Positions 16,966 through 23,651 of a stretch of DNA of 41,639 bases are shown here, piece by piece (positions within the stretch are counted from its first letter, which is position 1; the number at the start of each line of letters is the position of its first letter). The notes beneath the pieces were generated by a model. It worked only from the letters and a program-made list of their open reading frames with translations, was not told the origin of the DNA and searched no databases. The stretch comes from Selenomonas sp. oral taxon 126 (lineage in GTDB: Bacteria; Bacillota; Negativicutes; Selenomonadales; Selenomonadaceae). The stretch covers positions 102,155 to 143,793 of the forward strand of contig NZ_CP016201.1 of assembly GCF_001683335.1 (NCBI RefSeq). The letters run 5' to 3'. The translations under genes and the position numbers were made by a program.

Positions 16966-17528
16966 TTATTTATATTGAAAATTGGCGTAATGAGTGCCGC
17001 GTACATCTCCGCCATCTCCTCGGGGGACTCGCGGCAGCCATTCTGCATCCACCACTCCACCATCAGCACGAAACTGCCTGTAATGTGGTTGATGAGGAAG
17101 CCGTCGGGAAGTGCATGCTCCCGTAGGAGTGCATGCCCGCGCGCGGTCAGCGTCTCACGGAGTTTGTCGCGAAAGTATTGCAGGAAGAGATCCCTGCTCT
17201 CACAAGTGAGAAGCCCCCGAATATTCTTCTGCTGATCCTGCATGTGGTAGAGCATATGGGAGACAATCACCGCCGGATTGTCACGGTCGCGCGAGAAATC
17301 GTGACTGCCCTCGTCCGTGACATCCTCAAGCACATGGGCAAACATATCCTCACACATGGCACGCAGGAGCAGATCCTTCGTCTCGAAATGCGTGTAGAAC
17401 GTGCTGCGCCCGACATCCGCCGCCTCGATGATCTCCTGCACGATGATATTTTCGTAGCGCTTGTGCGCGAGGAGTTCCTGAAATGCGGCGAGGATTGCCT
17501 GTCTTGTCTTCTTGCGTCGTCTCTCCAT
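16926..17528 (-). CDS. TetR family transcriptional regulator
   Basis: A 200-residue regulator with an N-terminal TetR helix-turn-helix (ARQAILAAF-type helix, then IIVQEIIEAADVGRSTFYTHFETKDLL at about 28-54). The ligand domain is typical of the TetR_C-like group (FVLMVEWWMQNG). The final residues, GIADKMKSVRLA and the TAG stop, are encoded inside repeat copy 2, so the natural C terminus was probably replaced by the insertion. It is divergent from the P-type-ATPase-like gene, and palindromes in the shared gap are likely operators. Its regulon is probably itself and that neighbour (inference from arrangement). Confidence 0.9.
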   Translation of the reverse strand: MERRRKKTRQAILAAFQELLAHKRYENIIVQEIIEAADVGRSTFYTHFETKDLLLRAMCEDMFAHVLEDVTDEGSHDFSRDRDNPAVIVSHMLYHMQDQQKNIRGLLTCESRDLFLQYFRDKLRETLTARGHALLREHALPDGFLINHITGSFVLMVEWWMQNGCRESPEEMAEMYAALITPIFNINKGIADKMKSVRLA

Positions 17529-17544
17529 AGACTTCCCTTCTATC

Positions 17545-17632
17545 GTTCACATGAACACATTGCGCATTTTGTCCGATAACGGACATTTTCATTGAAGTGT
17601 TTCTTCCGTTTTCTACGCCTCCATTGTACTAT
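17545..17632. promoter_or_regulatory. divergent promoter/operator region of tetR and the ATPase-like gene
   Basis: Two inverted repeats sit here: GTTCA-CA-TGAAC (17545-17556) and TGTCCG-ATAA-CGGACA (17570-17585). Overlapping -10 candidates face both ways: TACAAT on the minus strand (17628-17623, with TTGTTT 17 bp upstream) and TACTAT on the plus strand (17627-17632, weak -35). The palindromes would fall in the transcribed leader of tetR and near the -35 of the opposite gene, as expected for TetR autoregulation. Confidence 0.5.
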
Positions 17633-17707
17633 ATGTTCAAAACTGAAACAAGTTCGTTTTTTACGCGTGTATTGCCCGCACAAGATGAAAACGGAGGATC
17701 ACATACC

Positions 17708-18517
17708 GTGCACACCGAATCAAACAATAAAACACTTCTGAAATCTTACGCTGTCGTCCTCGGCGTTGCCGTACTGATCTACTGGGGCACGGGCGATCTG
17801 AGCCGCGCCCTCACCGCGCTCCTCGCATTCAGTCCCTACGCCTTTGTCAGCGCAAAGCCGACGGCAATATCCGCCGCGATCCGCAGCCTCGGAGAGCGTG
17901 GCATCCGCATACGGACAAGCAGGACGCCGGAACGCCTCTCCCATATGGAGAACATCGCCTTTACGCCGGAGGCAATCGCCCCCGCAGACACGATGCAGAG
18001 TGATGTGCCGCAGCTCATTGCAAGACTGCGCAGCATGGGGATGCACCCCGTACTTCTCGCGCCCGGAGGTGCAAAGGGCGCTGCACAGCTTGCGGCACAG
18101 GCAGACATTCGCGACATACGGACAGGGCTTCCCCCGCTCAGTGATCCCTTTGCCGTATCCACTGCGCTCGTTCAAAAGGTAGCGGCGCAGCGCAGCACAT
18201 CAGAGGAGAACTGTCTGCACATCGTGCTGGGCAGCCCCGCCGGTGATGCAGATATCCTATGCACAAGCGACGATCTCTCGCAGCTGCCGCTCCTTCTTCG
18301 CACGGCACGGCAGGTGCGGCAGAAAATCGAGCAGAATGCAGTCTTCGGATATACGCTGAACTTCATCGGCATCGGGCTTGCCGCAGCGGGCATCCTTAGC
18401 CCTTTCACGGGTGCGCTTTGGCACGCAGCCTCCACCGCCCTCGTCCTCCTCAACGCAGAGAGTCTGCACTCCGCGCAGGTGCGCGAAAAAAAATTTGCAT
18501 TTTCAAAAGCCCTGTGA
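17708..18517 (+). CDS. P-type-ATPase-like membrane protein lacking catalytic motifs
   Basis: About 269 residues from GTG 17708 (GGAGG ten bases upstream); the frame is open from 17597. The pattern matches the C-terminal half of P1B heavy-metal ATPases. Two membrane segments (SYAVVLGVAVLIYW; RALTALLAFSPYAFVSAKPTAIS) align with the CPC helix, but CPC is SPY while PTAI is kept. RLSHMENIAFTPEA sits where the phosphorylated DKTGT should be. LLAPGGAKGAAQLAAQADI stands for TGDN. DILCTSDDLSQLPLLLRTARQVRQKIEQN leads into two final membrane segments ending LVLLNAESL. The actuator and nucleotide domains are absent. It is an uninterrupted frame, so more likely a retained pseudoenzyme than a fresh pseudogene. 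TetR control is inferred. Confidence 0.65.
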   Translation: MHTESNNKTLLKSYAVVLGVAVLIYWGTGDLSRALTALLAFSPYAFVSAKPTAISAAIRSLGERGIRIRTSRTPERLSHMENIAFTPEAIAPADTMQSDVPQLIARLRSMGMHPVLLAPGGAKGAAQLAAQADIRDIRTGLPPLSDPFAVSTALVQKVAAQRSTSEENCLHIVLGSPAGDADILCTSDDLSQLPLLLRTARQVRQKIEQNAVFGYTLNFIGIGLAAAGILSPFTGALWHAASTALVLLNAESLHSAQVREKKFAFSKAL

Positions 18518-18523
18518 TAGAAT
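18495..18523 (+). promoter_or_regulatory. rpsT promoter
   Basis: TTGCAT, 17-bp spacer, TAGAAT, inside the last codons of the ATPase-like gene. Predicted start near 18530, about 29 nt before the rpsT start codon. Confidence 0.75.
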
Positions 18524-18558
18524 AACGCAGTACATTTTTCGTTGAGGGGGTGAACGAT

Positions 18559-18825
18559 TTGCCGAATATCAAGGCATCCATTCTGAGTGTAAAGTCTGAC
18601 GCCAAGCGCCGTGCCCGCAATGTTGCGGAAAAGACGCGCGTCCGCCGCGCCATCCGCAGCGTCAACGACGCTGTTGCAGCCGGCAACGCAGACGAGGCGA
18701 AAAACCTCCTCGTTGCGGCATACAAGTCCATCGATCAGGCTGCTGCAAACAACGTCTATCACAAGAACGCTGCAGCACGCAAGAAGTCGCGTCTTGCCAA
18801 GAAGGTAAACGCGCTGGCACAGTAA
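18559..18825 (+). CDS. rpsT: 30S ribosomal protein S20
   Basis: An 88-residue S20, a small basic helical protein of the 30S body that binds 16S rRNA. The start is TTG at 18559, giving the classic MPNIKAS N terminus. GAGGGGG lies upstream at normal spacing, while the GTG at 18550 falls inside that ribosome site. KSDAKRRARNVAEKTRVRRAIR and NVYHKNAAARKKSRLAKKVNAL are diagnostic. It has its own promoter and terminator, so it is monocistronic. Confidence 0.97.
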   Translation: MPNIKASILSVKSDAKRRARNVAEKTRVRRAIRSVNDAVAAGNADEAKNLLVAAYKSIDQAAANNVYHKNAAARKKSRLAKKVNALAQ

Positions 18826-18839
18826 GCATAGAAAAGGTT

Positions 18840-18880
18840 CCGCTGTATGAAGTGTTTCTTCATACAGCGGTCTTTTTTTT
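18840..18880 (+). terminator. intrinsic terminator of rpsT
   Basis: A perfect 13-bp stem (CCGCTGTATGAAG with CTTCATACAGCGG), a five-base loop, then TCTTTTTTTT. Confidence 0.95.
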
Positions 18881-18891
18881 GCGGACATCTC

Positions 18892-19055
18892 GGGAAGCAC
18901 TGATAAATTCAGCACCGCCATCTTAGCGTATCTTTTTTGCCCGTACTTCGTCGGCAAATCCTCTACATAGCCTTTGCTATGCGTCCGGTTTGCCTCCTAG
19001 TTCGGACGAAAAAATCTGCGCCAATCTGACGGACTTCATTTTATCAGCGATTCCC
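18892..19055 (+). repeat. MITE-like palindromic repeat, copy 3 (164 bp)
   Basis: Same length and order as copy 2, with only scattered substitutions. Termini are GGGAAGCACTGATAAAT and TTTTATCAGCGATTCCC. The outermost base pair differs from copy 2 on both sides (G/C instead of A/T), keeping the pairing. It lies between the rpsT terminator and the abgT leader. The remaining 19056-19169 shows no clear promoter. Confidence 0.9.
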
Positions 19056-19169
19056 TCGGCTTTCATCTGAGCCCTCATGCCATGAGAAGGATTTTCCTTA
19101 TTTATGTCGAAATATTTGGTGTTGCCAGTTTAATTGATAGGAGCAGAAAATACTGTAGGAGGTATATGT

Positions 19170-20738
19170 ATGACGAACGAAGCACAAAACAATGCTCCGC
19201 CGAGCAAACCGGAGGTCGGTGGAATTCTCGGCTGGATCGAGCGGATGGGCAATCGGATCCCCGATATCACGATGCTGTTCATCTGTGCTTTCATCATCAC
19301 CTGTATTGCATCCGCCATTTTATCACAGATGCACTTTGACTACGTGCATCCCTCGACGGGCGCGCCCATCGAAATCACCAATATGCTGAGTGCGGCGTCA
19401 CTCGTGACCCTGCTCACGAAGATGGTGACGAACTACACGGGATTCCCCCCGCTTGGCATGGTCATCGTGGCAACGCTCGGCATCGGTATCGCGGATGGAT
19501 CGGGCTACATCAATACGGGGCTAAAGAAGATCCTCTCCATCACACCGAAGAGCCTCATCACCCCCATTGTTATCCTGGTCGGCATGCTCAGTCACCTCGC
19601 ACCGGACTCCGGCTATATGATTATCATACCGATTGCGGCATACATGTTCTACGCGACGGGAAAGCATCCGCTCGCGGGCATCGGCGCCTCATTCGCAGGC
19701 ATCGCAGGGGCATTCGCCGCCAACTATACGCCCTCGGCGATTGACCCCGTCATTCAGGGATTCACACAGATGGCGGCGCAGATCATCGACCCGACCTACG
19801 AGGTCAACGTGCTGTGCAACTACTTCTACGCGTTCGGCTCGACCTTCATCGTCATTGCGGGCTGCTGGTGGGTAACGGAGCGCGTTGTGGAACCTTGGTG
19901 CCGCAAGGCGTGTCCTGTCGACGATGACATCGACGTGCCCGCGCAGGATCTCTCCGTAACGCCAAAGGAGAACCGCGCCTTCTACATCGCGAGCGCCGTG
20001 CTCATGCTCCTGCTCGTCGGCCTCGTGCTCGCACTCCTGCCCGAGGACTCAATCCTGCGTGACCCGTCGGGCAACATCGCCAGCTTCAAGGCACCGGTCA
20101 TGCAGTCCATCGTCGCCATCATCTTCCTGCTCGCGGCGGCAACGGGTATCGTCTACGGCATCATCAGCGGGAAGTTCCGCAGCTCCAAGGACTTCACGCA
20201 GTCGATGGAGGAGATCACAAAGACGCTCATCCAGCTCATCGTATTCTATTTCTTTGCCGCACAGTTCATGTATGCGTTCGGCGCATCCAACATCGGCGCA
20301 CTGATTGCCATTTCGGGCGCCGAATTCCTCAAATCACTGGCGCTCCCGCCGCAGGTGACGATCTTCGGCATCATCCTCTTTGTCGGCGCGCTCAACCTCA
20401 TCATCACATCCGCCTCCGCCAAGTGGGCGATCCTCGCGCCGATCTTCGTCCCCATGCTGATGGCGGTCGGCATTGCGCCTGAGCTGACACAGGCGGCATT
20501 CCGCGTGAGCGATTCTGCCGTCAACGTCTGCACGCCGATGTTTGCATTCTATCCGCTCATCATCGTCTACTGTCAGAAATACTACAAAAATACGGGGGTC
20601 GGTACACTCAGCTCGCTCATGCTGCCGTATACGATCACGCTGCTCGTCACGCTGACGATCATGCTCTACGTCTTCTGGTGGCTCAACATCCCACTGGGCT
20701 TCCAGGCAGACTATGTGTACCCGCGCGTGATGTTCTAG
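19170..20738 (+). CDS. abgT: AbgT family transporter (p-aminobenzoyl-glutamate type)
   Basis: A 522-residue membrane protein with about twelve hydrophobic segments and AbgT-family blocks: MTNYTGFPPLGMVIVATLGIGIADGSGYI-type segment early, LSHLAPDSGYMIIIPIAAYMF, FAANYTPSAIDPVIQGFTQ, and the late SDSAVNVCTPMFAFYPLI. The family imports p-aminobenzoyl-glutamate, and some members export sulfonamides; which applies here is not visible. The ATG at 19170 follows TAGGAGG at seven bases. The SD of the next gene, pepT, overlaps this gene's stop codon, so the two are clearly co-transcribed. That pairing suggests uptake of a small peptide-like substrate followed by hydrolysis. Confidence 0.92.
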   Translation: MTNEAQNNAPPSKPEVGGILGWIERMGNRIPDITMLFICAFIITCIASAILSQMHFDYVHPSTGAPIEITNMLSAASLVTLLTKMVTNYTGFPPLGMVIVATLGIGIADGSGYINTGLKKILSITPKSLITPIVILVGMLSHLAPDSGYMIIIPIAAYMFYATGKHPLAGIGASFAGIAGAFAANYTPSAIDPVIQGFTQMAAQIIDPTYEVNVLCNYFYAFGSTFIVIAGCWWVTERVVEPWCRKACPVDDDIDVPAQDLSVTPKENRAFYIASAVLMLLLVGLVLALLPEDSILRDPSGNIASFKAPVMQSIVAIIFLLAAATGIVYGIISGKFRSSKDFTQSMEEITKTLIQLIVFYFFAAQFMYAFGASNIGALIAISGAEFLKSLALPPQVTIFGIILFVGALNLIITSASAKWAILAPIFVPMLMAVGIAPELTQAAFRVSDSAVNVCTPMFAFYPLIIVYCQKYYKNTGVGTLSSLMLPYTITLLVTLTIMLYVFWWLNIPLGFQADYVYPRVMF

Positions 20739-20749
20739 GAGGTGCCTAA

Positions 20750-22015
20750 ATGAAAACGAATGCCATCGAGGAAGCCCTGGTCGAGCGCTTTCTCCGCTAC
20801 ATCAAGATACCGTCACAGAGTAAGGCGAACGGTGGAAAAGCAGTGCCGAGCACCGAGGAGCAGTGGGACATGGCGCGGCTGCTCCAAAGCGAACTGGAAG
20901 AACTCGGCGTCCAAGATGTATCACTGAGTGACAAATGCGTCCTGACGGGGCGTCTGCCCGCCAATCTGCCGCCCGATGCGCCGCACGTCCCCGCCATCGG
21001 ATTCTGCGCACATATCGACACGGTCGATGTCTCGCTCAGCCCCGTCGTAAAGCCGCGCCGACTGCACTACGAGGGCGGCGATATTGTGCTCCATGCGGAA
21101 AAGGAGATCGTCATGCGGGCGGCGGAGCATCCCGAGCTCGCCCCCTACGTTGATCAGGAGCTGATCGTCACCGACGGCACCAGTGTCCTCGGCGCGGACA
21201 ACAAGGCGGCGATTGCGAATATCATGACCGCACTCGCAAGCCTCACGGACGATGCGTCGCTGTGGCACGGTGATATCTATGTCGCCTTTGTCCCCGACGA
21301 AGAGTGCGGGCTCTGGGGCTCGAAAAACATGGACTTTTCGAAGTTTCCCGTCGACTATGCCTACACGATCGACTGCTGCGCCCTCGGAGAGGTCGTCTAT
21401 GAGACGTTCAACGCAGGCTCTGCAGAGGTCACAATTCACGGTGTGAGCGCGCATCCGATGAGTGCGAAGGGCGTGCTCGTCAATCCGACCCTGCTCGCCG
21501 TAGATTTCGTCAATCTCTTTGATCGGAGAGAGACACCGGAGTGCACGGAGGGAACCGAGGGCTATATCTGGTGCCAGACAATCCGCTCCAACCCCACAAC
21601 GGCAACGGTTGAGCTGAACATCCGCGACCATGACAAGGCGCGCTACGAGGCGCGCAAACGCCTCATATTGGAGAACGTCGAAAAGCTCCGTCAGATGGAG
21701 ACGCGCTGCCGCGTCGAGTGCAGGATGGAGGACACCTACGGCAATATCGCCGACGCCGTAACAGACGACAACCGACAGGCGATCGACCATATCTACGAGG
21801 CGATGCGGCGCCTCGGCATCACACCCAAGACGATCGCAATGCGTGGCGGCACGGACGGTTCCTTCATCTCTACGAAGGGCATTCTGACACCGAACTATTT
21901 CACAGGCGGACTCAACTTCCACTCGAACTGCGAGTTCCTGCCAATCCCCTCCCTGCGCAAATCGTACGAACTGACGATGGCGCTCATCGCGCTCGCATAC
22001 GAAAAGGCGCAGTAA
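20750..22015 (+). CDS. pepT: peptidase T (M20B tripeptide aminopeptidase)
   Basis: A 421-residue zinc aminopeptidase. Metal-ligand blocks are in order: FCAHIDTVD (His, Asp), TSVLGADNKAAIA (bridging Asp), FVPDEECGLWG (catalytic Glu plus ligand), YTIDCCALGEV (Asp), and GLNFHSNCEFLP (C-terminal His). The dimerisation-domain insert lies between about 210 and 330. No signal peptide, so it acts in the cytoplasm. It is 11 bp downstream of abgT. The substrate may be a tripeptide or the transporter's cargo; the sequence alone does not decide. Confidence 0.94.
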   Translation: MKTNAIEEALVERFLRYIKIPSQSKANGGKAVPSTEEQWDMARLLQSELEELGVQDVSLSDKCVLTGRLPANLPPDAPHVPAIGFCAHIDTVDVSLSPVVKPRRLHYEGGDIVLHAEKEIVMRAAEHPELAPYVDQELIVTDGTSVLGADNKAAIANIMTALASLTDDASLWHGDIYVAFVPDEECGLWGSKNMDFSKFPVDYAYTIDCCALGEVVYETFNAGSAEVTIHGVSAHPMSAKGVLVNPTLLAVDFVNLFDRRETPECTEGTEGYIWCQTIRSNPTTATVELNIRDHDKARYEARKRLILENVEKLRQMETRCRVECRMEDTYGNIADAVTDDNRQAIDHIYEAMRRLGITPKTIAMRGGTDGSFISTKGILTPNYFTGGLNFHSNCEFLPIPSLRKSYELTMALIALAYEKAQ

Positions 22016-22042
22016 GCAAAACGTCCAAGCGATTCATCCATG

Positions 22043-22092
22043 AAAAAAAACGGGGCTGTTGCACAAAACACTTGTGCAACAGCCCCGTTTTT
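22043..22092. terminator. bidirectional terminator between pepT and the MFS gene
   Basis: A perfect 16-bp stem (CGGGGCTGTTGCACAA with TTGTGCAACAGCCCCG) with a five-base loop, A8 on the left and T5 on the right. It serves the two converging genes. Confidence 0.95.
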
Positions 22093-22115
22093 GAGTGTCC
22101 GAAAAGTGTTGCCCC

Positions 22116-23288
22116 TCAGACCATTTTTTTGAAGACGTAGAACCCGACCGCTGCCTGCACGAGGCACAGAGCGGCGAGCATGCCGAACGCCGTCGTGAGG
22201 CTCGTATGTGCGGAGACAAAGCCGATGGTGGCAGGGCCTGCGAGTACGCCGAGATAGCCCATGGTGCTGACAGCGGAGACCGCCGTGCCGACGGGCATAA
22301 CGTTCTGCCGCCCCATGAGGGAGAAGAAGACGGGCACGATGTTCGCGCTGCCGATTCCGATGGCAAAGAAGCCGAGATAGAGCAGTGCATCCACGGGTGC
22401 GAACATGACGAGCAGGATGCCGACGAATGTGAGCAGTGCGCCGCCCACGGCGACGGGACACTGACCGACCTTCTGCGTCGTGCGGTCGCCGAGGAAGCGC
22501 ATGAGCAGCATTGCCGCCGAGAAGACGGAGAACCCCATGCCCGCCAGCGCGAGATCCATGCCGCGCACCGCCGTGAGGTAGACGCCGCTCCAATCCATAA
22601 CCGCGCCCTCACTGAGGAATGCGATGAACGCCGCCACGCCGATGAAAGCGACAATCCCGCGTGGGATGGCGATGAGTGTGCCACCGCCCCCGCCATAGGG
22701 AATGAGATACCTGCCGAACGCAGCCGTCAGCGTGAGCATGAGTGCTGCGGCAATCAGGGTTGACTGAAGCGGCGTCAGCCCCACGAGACCAACCCAGACG
22801 CCGTAGAGACCCGCGCCGACGAAGCCGCCGAGACTCCAAAAGGCATGCATGCCGCTCATGATGCGCCGCCCGATCCCCTGCTCCACGATGACCGCCGCAA
22901 TATTCATGACAACATCGACACAGCCCATCAGTCCGCCGAAGAGGAAAATGACGGGAACAGCGACCCGGAAGGAGTCTACAAAGCAGATAGAGAGAAGGCT
23001 CACCGCATAGAGGACTGCCCCCACGATCAGCACGCGCCTACATCCGATGCGCTCAGCAAGCGTTCCCGCAAGCGGCATGGTGACGATTGACCCAATTCCG
23101 ATACAGAGGAGGAGCAGCCCCAGAAGATCATCCCCGATTACGAGGCGCTCACGCAGAACAGGCACGAGCGGTGCCCACGATGCCGCGCCAAAGCCGCTGA
23201 CAAAGAAGATGGCACGCGTTGCGTGCGCTTCACGATTGCCGATTGCGTGCTTTCCTGCACCGTCCGCCGTTGTTCCGATATCCGTCAT
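22116..23288 (-). CDS. MFS transporter
   Basis: A 390-residue major facilitator protein with about twelve membrane segments. It has the typical short loop signature after helix 2 (GTLAERIGCRRVLIVGAV) and a glycine-rich second half. The overall pattern resembles the YbjJ-like/fucose-permease-like group; substrate unknown. Of two close ATGs I chose 23288, seven bases after GGAGG; the ATG two codons earlier is too close to the ribosome site. It is head-to-head with a truncated MFS gene and shares the 163-bp gap with it. Confidence 0.85.
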   Translation of the reverse strand: MTDIGTTADGAGKHAIGNREAHATRAIFFVSGFGAASWAPLVPVLRERLVIGDDLLGLLLLCIGIGSIVTMPLAGTLAERIGCRRVLIVGAVLYAVSLLSICFVDSFRVAVPVIFLFGGLMGCVDVVMNIAAVIVEQGIGRRIMSGMHAFWSLGGFVGAGLYGVWVGLVGLTPLQSTLIAAALMLTLTAAFGRYLIPYGGGGGTLIAIPRGIVAFIGVAAFIAFLSEGAVMDWSGVYLTAVRGMDLALAGMGFSVFSAAMLLMRFLGDRTTQKVGQCPVAVGGALLTFVGILLVMFAPVDALLYLGFFAIGIGSANIVPVFFSLMGRQNVMPVGTAVSAVSTMGYLGVLAGPATIGFVSAHTSLTTAFGMLAALCLVQAAVGFYVFKKMV

Positions 23289-23306
23289 TCCCATTCCTCC
23301 AAAACA

Positions 23307-23330
23307 GGAGCACCATCCCCCAGGTGCTCC
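23307..23330 (-). promoter_or_regulatory. hairpin in the MFS leader
   Basis: GGAGCACC pairs perfectly with GGTGCTCC around an eight-base loop. It stands about 8 nt before the GGAGG ribosome site of the MFS gene. It lacks a U-tract. Confidence 0.4.
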
Positions 23331-23383
23331 GAAAAACTCCTGCCATTCTATCACAGGAATGAAAAAAAGCAAGTGCTGCTTCC

Positions 23384-23412
23384 TTTACAGGAGGGACGAA
23401 TCGTAGTATATT
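23384..23412 (+). promoter_or_regulatory. promoter of the truncated MFS gene
   Basis: TTTACA, 17-bp spacer, TATATT. It is followed 30 bp later by GGAAGGGAAAGGG and the ATG at 23452, so the expression signals of the broken gene look intact. Confidence 0.65.
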
Positions 23413-23451
23413 GGGTCACACGTTATCGAAACAGGAAGGGAAAGGGAACGC

Positions 23452-23650
23452 ATGAACAGTACAAAGGGCGAAGCGCTCTGGACAGTGGAATTTCTCGGCA
23501 TGAGTCTGAGCAATTTCCTCATCTACATCACGCAGTATGCAATGATTGCGGCGCTGCCGATCGTCATTATGACGGAGTACGGCGGCGGCGATGTCGAGGC
23601 GGGACTGGCGATGACCTTCTTCCAGATCGGCACGGTTGTCGCGCGCCCCT
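23452..23650 (+). pseudogene. MFS transporter, N-terminal fragment only
   Basis: About 66 codons encode a normal MFS start: FLGMSLSNFLIYITQYAMIAALPIVIM is helix 1, and EAGLAMTFFQIGTVVARP matches the helix 2 entry. Homology-like character stops at ARP near 23650, and the frame then runs into the complementary strand of the convergent M48 gene (ending at 23760) with an unrelated Cys/Ser/Phe-rich sequence. The remaining ~330 residues of a transporter are missing, consistent with a deletion. Promoter and ribosome site are intact. Confidence 0.8.
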
Positions 23651-23651
23651 G

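Noticed and set aside
1-19055. Complete insertion sequence or integron
   Set aside because: The repeat elements are too short to encode a transposase, and none of the genes in the window is a transposase or integrase.
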